Below are positions 56,185 to 64,000 of a stretch of DNA of 64,000 nucleotides, piece by piece. The stretch is from the NCBI RefSeq assembly GCF_030864355.1, contig NC_083396.1, positions 1,922,001-1,986,000 on the forward strand. The letters are read 5' to 3'. The stretch comes from Cutaneotrichosporon cavernicola. Taxonomy: Eukaryota; Basidiomycota; Tremellomycetes; Trichosporonales; Trichosporonaceae. Position 1 is the stretch's first letter. Each line of letters starts with the position of its first letter. The position numbers and the translations under genes were made by a program. The notes below the pieces were generated by a model that did not search any database, had not been told where the DNA came from, and saw only the letters and a list, made by a program, of their open reading frames with translations.

Positions 56185-56500
56185 GATAGATGGAAGTTGC
56201 GATGGAGACTCGACGCGTCAACGTTTGGTGGCGAGAGACAAGCAACAACCAACACCAACACCAACACTCGAGATGATCGAGACAATGACAAGACCAGTGA
56301 TGGCGACTAGCTTTTGTTACTCTTTACTCGCCTCAGTCTGGCAGAAAGGACCCCCGATCGGCCGTCGAGTTTTGGAGGTACTATTGTCTTGGTGCCTGAC
56401 ACACACGCCACAGTGTGCTTCTGCGCCACGGCTTGGTCGATGACTCGCGTGGATAGGACGGATGCTGATGCATGGGCCATGTGGACGGCTTGGCTTGTGT

Positions 56501-56591
56501 GGCTGGGTTGGATGGGTTGGATGTGTGGGTTGGATGGGTTGGATGTGTGGCTTGGCTGCGTTGTGTGGCTTGGCTGGGTTGGCTGGGTTGG
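56501..56591. repeat. GGTTGGATG/GGCTTGGCT low-complexity repeat
   Basis: About 90 bp built from imperfect copies of GGGTTGGAT, TGTGTGG and GGCTTGGCT words. It is G/T-rich on the + strand. Confidence 0.8.
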
Positions 56592-56640
56592 ACACGTCGC
56601 GGCGTAGTCTCTGATAAGAAATTGTAGCGAGGTATGAGGT

Positions 56641-56663
56641 GAGCGTCTGAGCGTCTGAGCGTC
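56641..56663. repeat. 8-bp tandem repeat
   Basis: GAGCGTCT repeated almost three times, followed by GTCAGTC repeats. Confidence 0.75.
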
Positions 56664-57232
56664 GGGTGAGTCGTCAGTCGTCAGTCGGGTGAGAGGCTGG
56701 TGACAGGACCCGTCGTGATGGTCAGTGCGGTGGCGCAGTCATTTAGCGACTATGGGCCATGGTCAGCAGCGTCTGGAAAAGGATGCAACAGCACAGTCCC
56801 CGTCCTCCGTGTTGCCTAGCATGCAAGAGAAGCGACAATAAGCCATAAGCCACCAACAGATCTAGGTCGCGGATCGGGAGCACCCATCCCACACTGCGGC
56901 GTTCTCGAAGGCGTCCAAGCGTCCAACCTTGCATTATCAAAGGCATAGTGCATCGCACACTTATTACAAATTCCAGCGTTCCCAACGCCACATCGCACTA
57001 GTACACAGTGGTCATGGGCCAAAGCCGTCAAAGGCACTGCTCCCATATCTCAAGCTTCCGCTGCGCGGCTGCGAGATCCTGCACCACGGCATGGCGCCGT
57101 GCGGTCCGGTCCGGTCCAAAGTGCCCGTCTGCACCGCCGGCCACTCATGTGACCAACTGCAACGTGTCGACGGGCGTGGACAGCGCCGACGCCGTCCCTG
57201 CGCCGCAAAAAAAAATCCTCGGCGCCTTACGC

Positions 57233-60200
57233 CTACTTGGCCAATATTGCGGCCATCTCGCGCTCGTCGGCCGCGTCAATGCCAAGCGCGCGCGCCTTGA
57301 GGCGCAGATTACGGTCAAAGGTGACGAGCAAGACTTGGGTCGGCGCGCCTTCCACCGGCCGCGCCTGGCCCAGAAGACCGCTACGGTCGACAAAGTGGTT
57401 GCGCTGGAAGGCAGCGACGTTGAGGATCATGTCGTCCATTGTGCGCGCCGTGTCACGCGAATGCAGGTCGAGCGTCTCGGCCCTGATGAGCAGGTCCGTC
57501 AGATAGTTGCCGCGCGACGTCTGGACCTTGAGGCAAAGCGCGTGCGTCCGGATCCGCGCCTCGAGGTAAGCGACGGCCGCGGCCGCCTCGGTGCCCAGAG
57601 GAGGGGGGCTCTTTGAGAGCCCGTCCAGCTCGGTCACCACTGGAAGCGGTACTACGACCGACCACTGACCGCCTTCGACAACCTTGGAGAAGTGGCCGAG
57701 CGCCGAAAGGAGCACGTTGGTGTCGAAAACCAGGATCGTATACCCCGGAACGACGTTGTGCGTGCTCCGAGTGAGTCGTGAGCGTGGGGCTTTGGAGCGT
57801 GCCGTCGGCACCTGCAAGATGTCGCGAAGGTGGCGGCGGCGGTCGCGCAGGATCGCGAGGTCTGGGTCCTCGTCCTCGTCCTCGGACTGGATGTCCTCTT
57901 CCGAGGCCGCCGACTGGGGCTGGCGCGCACGCCGCGCCGTCTCGCGAGCCTCCTCCTCCTCGCGCTCACGAGTCTTACGCGCCTCCTCGGCGTCGATGGC
58001 TGCCGCAAGGAAACCACGAATGACGACCTTGCCGTCCTCGAGCTCGAGCCCGTCCACGTTGGACACCAAGGTACCGGCCGCCCATGCAACACGACGGCGG
58101 CGGCGGTCGTTAACAGCAACGGGCCCGTCCGTTAGGTCTGCGCCATCGACCTCATCGACGACGCCCTCGGTAATGTCGATCGCCGCGTCAAAGTTCGCCA
58201 GCAGAACATCCATCTCGCTGTTGAAGCGCTCGCCCACGCGCGGAATAGCTGGGCCACCGTTCGAGCTGCGAGAGTTCGATTTGGTCTTCCAGAATCCACG
58301 TTCAAATACGCGTCGACCGACCCACTCCATGCCACGGATCACCCAGTCCTCGGGCAACGGGACGCCGTTCACCAGACGAGTCTCTTCGGATACTTCTAGC
58401 CGAAGAGAGTTGACAATCTCGACCAGGCCGCGCCAAGGCACGTAGGTCGTTAACGCCGCTCCAGCCACAGGGTTGCGGAATATGGTCGCCAAGAATGTGA
58501 ACATGATGGAGATGTACGGGTTGAGCACCTGGTGCAGTCCCTGCTGGCGGAAGGGACGGGCGAACGTGAACTCGAGGATGGCAAACGTGAGGTGCAGCGC
58601 GTTGGTGAAACTCGGCGGGGCGGGCGAGTCGGGACGGGAGATGGGCGGCGTCTGGGGTTGCTGGCCTTGGCCGTCATCGTCGTTATCCAATCCCTCGTCG
58701 TCAACCTCACCGTTCTCCTCCACCACACCGGCCTGGCGGCGGCGCGCAGCGCTCTCCTGCGCCCATCCTTTGCGGATGATGCCGTCCTCCGAGCCGTACT
58801 GCAGCATGGCGACAATGTTGACAACGCCCATAAACAGCCAGTCGACCTGCGTGACGCACGCCTTGCGGCTCACGCCGTCGAGGCTAGCGTCCTCCTCGAG
58901 TCGCTCCATGAATCGGCTCATGACGTGCTCAAAATCGTCGAGCTCGATGCGCGTGAACAGCATGCCGTGCAGGCGGACGAATAGGTCCATGGCCGTCGCC
59001 TCAGGCGTCGATCGTTGGAACTGGGCAGCCGAGTCGAAGAGCGTTAACACAGCTTCACGGGACGCCTTGAAAGGGTGTGACGCTGCAAGGCTCTTGGCAA
59101 AGTGGTACAGCGCGCGAGGCTCCTGTCCGCGCATGTCACGGCACAGGAGAGCAAGGTGGTTGTGCAGCCGCCCCTCACCGGGCTTCTCGGAGATGCCCAT
59201 GGCGTACCAGTCGCGCGCCATCGTTCTCCATGTTTCCTTATCTGAAACGGTCCAGTTGTCGGCAACCTCCTGACCGATGCTGGCGGTTTCGAGCAGAGGC
59301 TCATCGTCGTCGTCGTCGATGCGTGCGTCTGTCGAGCGCTTAGGCCTCGGCGCCTCTGATTCCCTCGCGGCCACTGCCATTCGGTAGCGTGCGAGGTCGC
59401 CAAGTGCCTCAATCCATGCGGCGCGGAACGCGGCCATACCATTGTCCCCGAATAGCTCTGCATACGAGTGGTACGCGTCGTAGATGAAGTCGGTGAGGAG
59501 GTCGAGGGCAATAACACTCTTCTGCGATATCCACGCAAACCGCAGTCTCTCGAGAATGGCAAGATAACCAGTTTGCCATAGCCGGACAGGGATGTTGTGC
59601 CTGCCTGGTAACGGCCGTAAGTCACGTGGCGACTTGGGGTCAAGAGCGAGCTTGAGGAAGTTGGAGTGCAGGTTGGCGAGCTCCTTGTGCATGGAGATGA
59701 GCTCCGCCCACGCCATGCTCTCGTTGGACGCGCCGTTGGCCTGTGTCGCCTTCGGGTTGTCCATTAACACGGTAATGCCAGCTTCTGGATCCTTCTGCAT
59801 CTTTCGATGCATGTCGATGAGCGTCTGCTCCAATGCGCCGATCTCTTTGTAGGCGCTTCTCAGAAGTTCCTTGGCGCCAGAGTCAACTTGCCCCTGACCG
59901 CGCTCGCGGTCCTTCAAGCTGGCGCTTCCCTGGCTCCCGCTGCTTCCTCGACTGCGCGTGTCCGACTCCTTGCGCTGGCTCGTGTGAACGCTGCCTTGTT
60001 CGCTGCGATGGCGGCGACGACGCTCACGCTCACGCGCGAGGTCGGCCTCCTCCTCCGGCGAGCGCACCTTTGCCGAAGTGCGACGCAATATTGAGGGGCG
60101 CTCTGGTACCGAGAGCGTGTCCTGCGGCACGGGTGGCGGTGGTACAATGGGTGCGTTGAAGGTCACGGGGTCATGGACAGCAGGATCGAACAGCTTGTGC

Positions 60201-60841
60201 GTCGATGGACCTGGGTCATCGTGGTGGCGGACTGCGCGGGCGTCATCGGCTGCTGGTCGCCTGGGTGCAGTTGGGATTGAAGGGGCATCGGGGTCGAAGA
60301 GAGCCCTCCGAGACGAGGACACAATATCGCGCCGTTCTTTGTGGGATTGCTTGGGGGACGATACAGGGATCGGTGGCGGTGCGGTGGTCGAGACTTCGCG
60401 GTAGGGCCGGACGGGAGAGCGGGGTATTACGTGGGATTTGGACGGATCGTACAGCTGGCGCGATGTGTGCGCCACAAGCCCGCGGTCAAAGTCGTTTACC
60501 TTCTGTCGGCGTCCATCGTCACGCGTGCGGGGTCTGCTGTTAGAGTGTTTCATCGTGCACACGCACCTCGATGAGGACGAGCTGTGGTGTGGTGGTGGAG
60601 GTAGTGGTGGCGGCGGCGGCTCACGCCGGTGGGTATGTGTGTTGCGTTGGCTGCTAGTCGAGCCTTGGCGCACGCGCTGGGTGGGTGGCGGGGCTTGCTG
60701 GCGCTGGAGTGCGACGATCCTGTTCGTGATCTCGTCGGTCTCGCTGTAGCCCCTGGTGATGCGGGATGGTGGCGCCACCGGGCGATAGAGCGCAGGATCG
60801 ATAGGCTGTGGGCTCGCCGTCATACGAGCTCGGGGTTCCAT
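57233..60841 (-). CDS. SMG6/EST1-like protein with C-terminal PIN nuclease domain
   Basis: One open frame of 1202 residues. The N-terminal 300 residues are basic, Ser/Pro-rich. An EST1-type helical 14-3-3-like domain follows (about residues 320-700), with AWAELISMHKELANLHSNFL, WQTGYLAILERLRFAW and EGRLHNHLALLCRDM/ALYHFAKSLAASHPF. The PIN domain fills residues 1033-1202, and its acidic residues are present: Asp in VFDTNVLLSAL, Glu in VVTELDGL, Asp in TMDDMILNVA and Asp in LLVTFDRNLRLKARA. It should be an active endoribonuclease of nonsense-mediated decay, possibly with a telomere role. A 30-nt stretch at 60537-60566 has good GT-AG and branch signals; its removal keeps the frame, giving 1192 residues and deleting an odd Cys-rich patch. 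Confidence 0.88.
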   Translation of the reverse strand: MEPRARMTASPQPIDPALYRPVAPPSRITRGYSETDEITNRIVALQRQQAPPPTQRVRQGSTSSQRNTHTHRREPPPPPLPPPPHHSSSSSRCVCTMKHSNSRPRTRDDGRRQKVNDFDRGLVAHTSRQLYDPSKSHVIPRSPVRPYREVSTTAPPPIPVSSPKQSHKERRDIVSSSRRALFDPDAPSIPTAPRRPAADDARAVRHHDDPGPSTHKLFDPAVHDPVTFNAPIVPPPPVPQDTLSVPERPSILRRTSAKVRSPEEEADLARERERRRRHRSEQGSVHTSQRKESDTRSRGSSGSQGSASLKDRERGQGQVDSGAKELLRSAYKEIGALEQTLIDMHRKMQKDPEAGITVLMDNPKATQANGASNESMAWAELISMHKELANLHSNFLKLALDPKSPRDLRPLPGRHNIPVRLWQTGYLAILERLRFAWISQKSVIALDLLTDFIYDAYHSYAELFGDNGMAAFRAAWIEALGDLARYRMAVAARESEAPRPKRSTDARIDDDDDEPLLETASIGQEVADNWTVSDKETWRTMARDWYAMGISEKPGEGRLHNHLALLCRDMRGQEPRALYHFAKSLAASHPFKASREAVLTLFDSAAQFQRSTPEATAMDLFVRLHGMLFTRIELDDFEHVMSRFMERLEEDASLDGVSRKACVTQVDWLFMGVVNIVAMLQYGSEDGIIRKGWAQESAARRRQAGVVEENGEVDDEGLDNDDDGQGQQPQTPPISRPDSPAPPSFTNALHLTFAILEFTFARPFRQQGLHQVLNPYISIMFTFLATIFRNPVAGAALTTYVPWRGLVEIVNSLRLEVSEETRLVNGVPLPEDWVIRGMEWVGRRVFERGFWKTKSNSRSSNGGPAIPRVGERFNSEMDVLLANFDAAIDITEGVVDEVDGADLTDGPVAVNDRRRRRVAWAAGTLVSNVDGLELEDGKVVIRGFLAAAIDAEEARKTREREEEEARETARRARQPQSAASEEDIQSEDEDEDPDLAILRDRRRHLRDILQVPTARSKAPRSRLTRSTHNVVPGYTILVFDTNVLLSALGHFSKVVEGGQWSVVVPLPVVTELDGLSKSPPPLGTEAAAAVAYLEARIRTHALCLKVQTSRGNYLTDLLIRAETLDLHSRDTARTMDDMILNVAAFQRNHFVDRSGLLGQARPVEGAPTQVLLVTFDRNLRLKARALGIDAADEREMAAILAK

Positions 60842-61575
60842 GAAATGCAGAGGGGCTGCGGAACACCTTTTATGACCGTTTCATGGCCGACAGTGGGTGG
60901 ATGAAATGTAGGTGGGCTGTGGGTGGTGGTGGATGCTCGTGTGAGGTGATGCAATGATGGCAGGAAGAGTGGTGGGTGGTGGGTGGTGGGTGATGTGGGG
61001 ATGGAGGGTAAGGGATGAGTCGTGATGAGATGAGATGAGAGGAGAGCAGTGAGAGATGTCGAGAAACAGGCGGACTGAAGGCACGAGCCACAGCGAGCGT
61101 TGCGCTTGAATTAATGTCGAGTTGAGTTGAAGTAGTAGGTTGTGAATGATTGATGAGTTTGAGTTAAAACACTTGGGCCGTCCAAGATGTCGTGAGACAG
61201 CAGTTGATCTCGCAGTTGACCACTGACTGCGCAGCCTCCCACCGCAGCACGGTCCAGGCTCTGTTCATACTAACACTCCAATTAGGAACTCCACGTGGCA
61301 ATTTCAATTGATTACAATTCCAACTGTGTATGGTTATGCATACTACGTCATACGGTGAAACTGCCCACCATGTGGTGATGGGGGCAAATCAATGAGCCGG
61401 TATAAGCTTTGGCTGTCTGCGGAATCGACCGCCGCAGCTCGTCTTTCCCAGGAAACCGCCTGCGATTCAGAAATCGTCATCAGCTGGTTCCAACAAGTCT
61501 GGTAGAACAAGCACTATGATCACGAGCACGCAGGGTACAATCCCGTGCATGGTATACAACGGGCAGTCAACAGTA
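60842..61575. other. Upstream region of the SMG6-like gene
   Basis: 734 bp between the SMG6-like start and the GID9 stop. G/T-rich repeats (GGTGGGTGG) lie at 60900-61000, in the probable leader. No gene seen. Confidence 0.5.
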
Positions 61576-63759
61576 CTAGGAAATGTACACCTTGCGCAAG
61601 CGCGAGAACGCGCACGTCTCTCCTGTACGTGGGCAAGTCACAACGTCAAAGTTGTTCTTTGCCATCTCGGTCAGTGAGCGGCTCGAGTACACTGAGCCGT
61701 TGGGGAACGCCATCGGCTCGTTGTTCGAGTCCATGACGTCGCCGCTGATGGCACACACGAGCGTTGAGTTGACGTGGTGAGCCATCGGAACCTCCTTGGC
61801 TAGGACCCGCATGTCCTCGGCACACGTAGGGCAGTCGACGTTGGCCATGTGCGCGGGCACAGGGTGCTCGTCCTCGTCCATCTCGGGAACTGGGACCTGG
61901 GCCGCGCGACTTCGGCTCTCCTCAAGGAACGAGCGGATCCTCTCGATAGGTGCGCCAGTAAGCTCAGCGGCTGAGGGAACGATGAGGTGTGGCTGGGCGT
62001 GGGCTGGTGCGCGATCCTCCTTGGGCGTAGTCGGTGGTGACGATGGTGCGCACGCTGGCAGGCGAAGGGAGGAGAGGCCTGCCGAGAGCGAGAGAGCTAG
62101 TAGCGACTGCGACGGCAGAGCGTAAATGCCCAGGAATGTGTCACGGAACTCATTCCGGACCTTGTTCCATCGCGACGCGTCGTAGAGTTTCTGTCGTCAG
62201 CTTGCCAATCGAAAGCCGTGAGCTTACCCGGTACGCCTGTACACCAGTGGTCTCGCCGAACGCGAGCAGCGTCATGCTGCTCTGCAACTGGGCCATGTGT
62301 GTGGCGGCCCACGGCGCGAGGTTCTTGCGCGCATAGGCGATGGCGTCCGTCGTTGCGCGCTGGCGACACAGCTCGATGAACTCTTGCGTGCGCAGCGTGA
62401 ACTCGAGGTCGGACTGGTATGAGCGCCACCCTCTTACGGGTTCATATCAGATGGCACTATCTCCTCTTCAGAAGACAACCCAACTCACACCCTGCTTCTT
62501 GAGCGTCCCGCGGTTCTCGCCGCACCAAGCGAGCGCCTCGGCCACAGAGTGCCTCTCAAGAAGCGCCGTCTCGATACGGATAAGCTCGGCAAACAGCTTG
62601 ATGTCGACGAGGGACTGGTGTCAGCTCAATGACTCCTTTTGAGCTCACCTCGATGCCCTGTGTCGCGGCGAGAGTCTTGGCCGTCTTCATCCGCCCCGTT
62701 CGTAGCAGATGCTCGACAATGTACCTGTCGACGGTGCGGTCGCCCGGTGCACGCTTGTCGAGTTCGGCGCCAACCGAGCTAGTTGACTTCTTCTCAAAGT
62801 GCTCGGCCACGACCGCCTTTGCTCTCGCTTTTGCCTTTGCCAACTCGCGCTCTTCCGCGTCACCAGCGTCGTCTTCCATTTCCATGGCTTCGTCCTCCTC
62901 TGCCTTGTCGTCCTTGTCATCCTTGTCATTCTCGTCCTTGTCAGTCTTGCCACTCAACAGCGCGAGATCCCTTGTCCACTCTGCTTCCTTCTCCTTGGCG
63001 CGTGCGTGCACTGATGCCAAGAGTACCCCGTCAATGTGTCGGAGGCGCTCGCGGAGCATTGCGGCACCCGGTGCGTCAGGCGCTGGTTGCAGATCATCGA
63101 GCTTGCGCTTGAGGCCGCGGAAGCGCTCGCTGCATGTGTCGAGGCGGGTTAGGACCACATCCTGGTCTGCATCGGTGTGGGTGAGGTTCTTGAGAAGATT
63201 GGAAAGTTGGGTCTGGCGTCAGGGGGGGGGTTGTTAGCCAGGGCGAAAGGGGCGGCTGGAGGGATGTGGGCGTGGTGGGCGGCGCAAAGCGGAGGATGGT
63301 AAAGGGCTGACAGGCCAGCGGGCCAGTGTCGGTGGACGAGCGAGCGTGCACTCGTCCAGCCTCCATTTGCGGCACTACGCACGCGGGAAGCATGTTCCCA
63401 TCCTCCTACGGCACACACCATGTCCACCATGAAAACCGAGACCCAACCTGGTGATTCCGACTGTGTGGCTGGGATATGCGGTTCCCAACGGACTCGGAGA
63501 GACCAAGGGCGGCAACCAAGCATGGTACGCAAGGACTCACCTGCACGATAGTAAACTCCTTCTCGACCTGCCTCTGGGCACTGCGATGACTACGACGGAG
63601 TAGCTCGTATGGGGTCTAGTGTCAGCCCCGCATCGGAAACGGGTGGCGGGTGGCGGATGGCGTGACGCGCCCCAAGAGGATGGCAGACAATAGCAGACTC
63701 ACGCGCACGAGGGGCTCCTCGAGCAGTAGCGGGCCGTGGATGCCTGTAGGTGGGGCCAT
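61576..63759 (-). CDS. GID9: GID9/FYV10 (MAEA-like) CTLH ubiquitin-ligase subunit
   Basis: Six exons: 63759-63703, 63615-63541, 63212-62649, 62614-62489, 62413-62228 and 62190-61576, giving 540 residues. Domain order: an N-terminal coiled region with an acidic-lysine stretch (about residues 105-130), LisH (DRYIVEHLLRTGRMKTAKTL), CTLH (LVDIKLFAELIRIETALLER, HSVAEALAWCGENRG), CRA, and a C-terminal RING-like domain (NSTLVCAISGDVMDSNNEPM to TCPRTGETCAFSRLRKVYIS). The missing zinc ligands and CPRTGE signature are typical of Gid9, whose RING pairs with Gid2. The complex degrades gluconeogenic enzymes in yeast. The 328-nt intron 2 is long for this genome. A second LisH-CTLH-CRA gene lies at 32.9-34.1 kb. 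Confidence 0.92.
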
Positions 63760-64000
63760 GATTGAGAGGTAATGTGTATGAGTGGTGAGTGGCAACGGTG
63801 ATGGTGGTATGGTGGCTTAGGGGCCGGTGGAGGTCGGTCACGTGCTGGCTCGTCTCATCGCGATCATGGTGTGGAGATGCAACAGTGATGCGATGCATGC
63901 CCTGGCTATATCCAACCCAGCACTTGTGCTTGGCAGGAGATCCATCTCGCTCAGTGCCAGATCTAGCCACTGCAGCGCGAGAGTGTCGAGAGACGCGTAA
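63760..64000. other. Upstream region of GID9
   Basis: 241 bp to the window edge, expected to hold the GID9 promoter. The frame that crosses it lacks motifs. Confidence 0.4.

Larger units (their letters stand above)
56185..57232. other. 1 kb intergenic region rich in simple repeats
   Basis: Between the CFEM gene start and the 3' end of the SMG6-like gene. It holds G/T-rich and 8-bp repeats (separate entries). No gene or RNA recognised. Confidence 0.5.

Overview
The window reads as nuclear DNA of a basidiomycetous yeast, most likely a tremellomycete near Trichosporonales. The evidence is gene structure: almost every gene is cut by very short introns (mostly 29-60 nt) with GTGAGT-like 5' sites and CTGAC/CTAAC branch points a few bases before the terminal AG. 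Genes lie on both strands with short intergenic gaps and fungal family content. No transposon, CRISPR array, plasmid or viral sequence was seen. All exon models were made by eye from splice consensus, frame continuity and family motifs; there is no transcript evidence.

Layout. 1-9.2 kb: partial RTP1/TANGO6-like HEAT protein (-), tail-anchored PEX26-like peroxin (+), a 3.2 kb gene-free stretch, then a forkhead transcription factor (+). 10-19.3 kb: PMC1-type Ca2+-ATPase (-), an orphan six-exon gene (+), a beta-hydroxyacid dehydrogenase (+). 20-23 kb: two GPI-anchored Kre9/KNH-type wall proteins (+). 23.4-27.1 kb: an M28 peptidase of the glutamate carboxypeptidase II/Vps70 type (-) and a MerB-like organomercurial lyase homologue (-). 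28.9-36.8 kb: heterotrimeric G alpha (+), TRAPPC13 (+), a LisH-CTLH-CRA protein (-), an ERF2-like DHHC palmitoyltransferase (-). 37.4-43.1 kb: TRAP alpha (+), MAM33/p32 (-), an RNase T2 homologue that has lost its catalytic residues and ends in RDEL (+), and a second KNH cluster (-) of two intact genes and one fragment. 43.7-49.4 kb: tRNA-Gly(GCC) (-), HSP12-like (+), PWP1 (-), NCA2 (+). 50.2-64 kb: SSH4/EAR1-like SPRY adaptor (+), Alr4036-type FMN-binding flavoprotein (+), CFEM membrane protein (-), SMG6/EST1-like PIN nuclease (-), GID9/FYV10 (-).

The genes do not form one pathway. Themes recur: cell wall and surface (four KNH proteins, one CFEM protein), secretory and organelle biology (TRAP alpha, TRAPPC13, ERF2, SSH4, PEX26, RDEL protein), mitochondria (MAM33, NCA2), signalling (G alpha, PMC1, forkhead), and the CTLH/GID ubiquitin ligase (GID9 plus a second LisH-CTLH-CRA protein). 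The most unusual genes are the intronless MerB homologue and the RNase T2 pseudoenzyme; the KNH clusters look fast-evolving. I saw no clear new multi-gene system.
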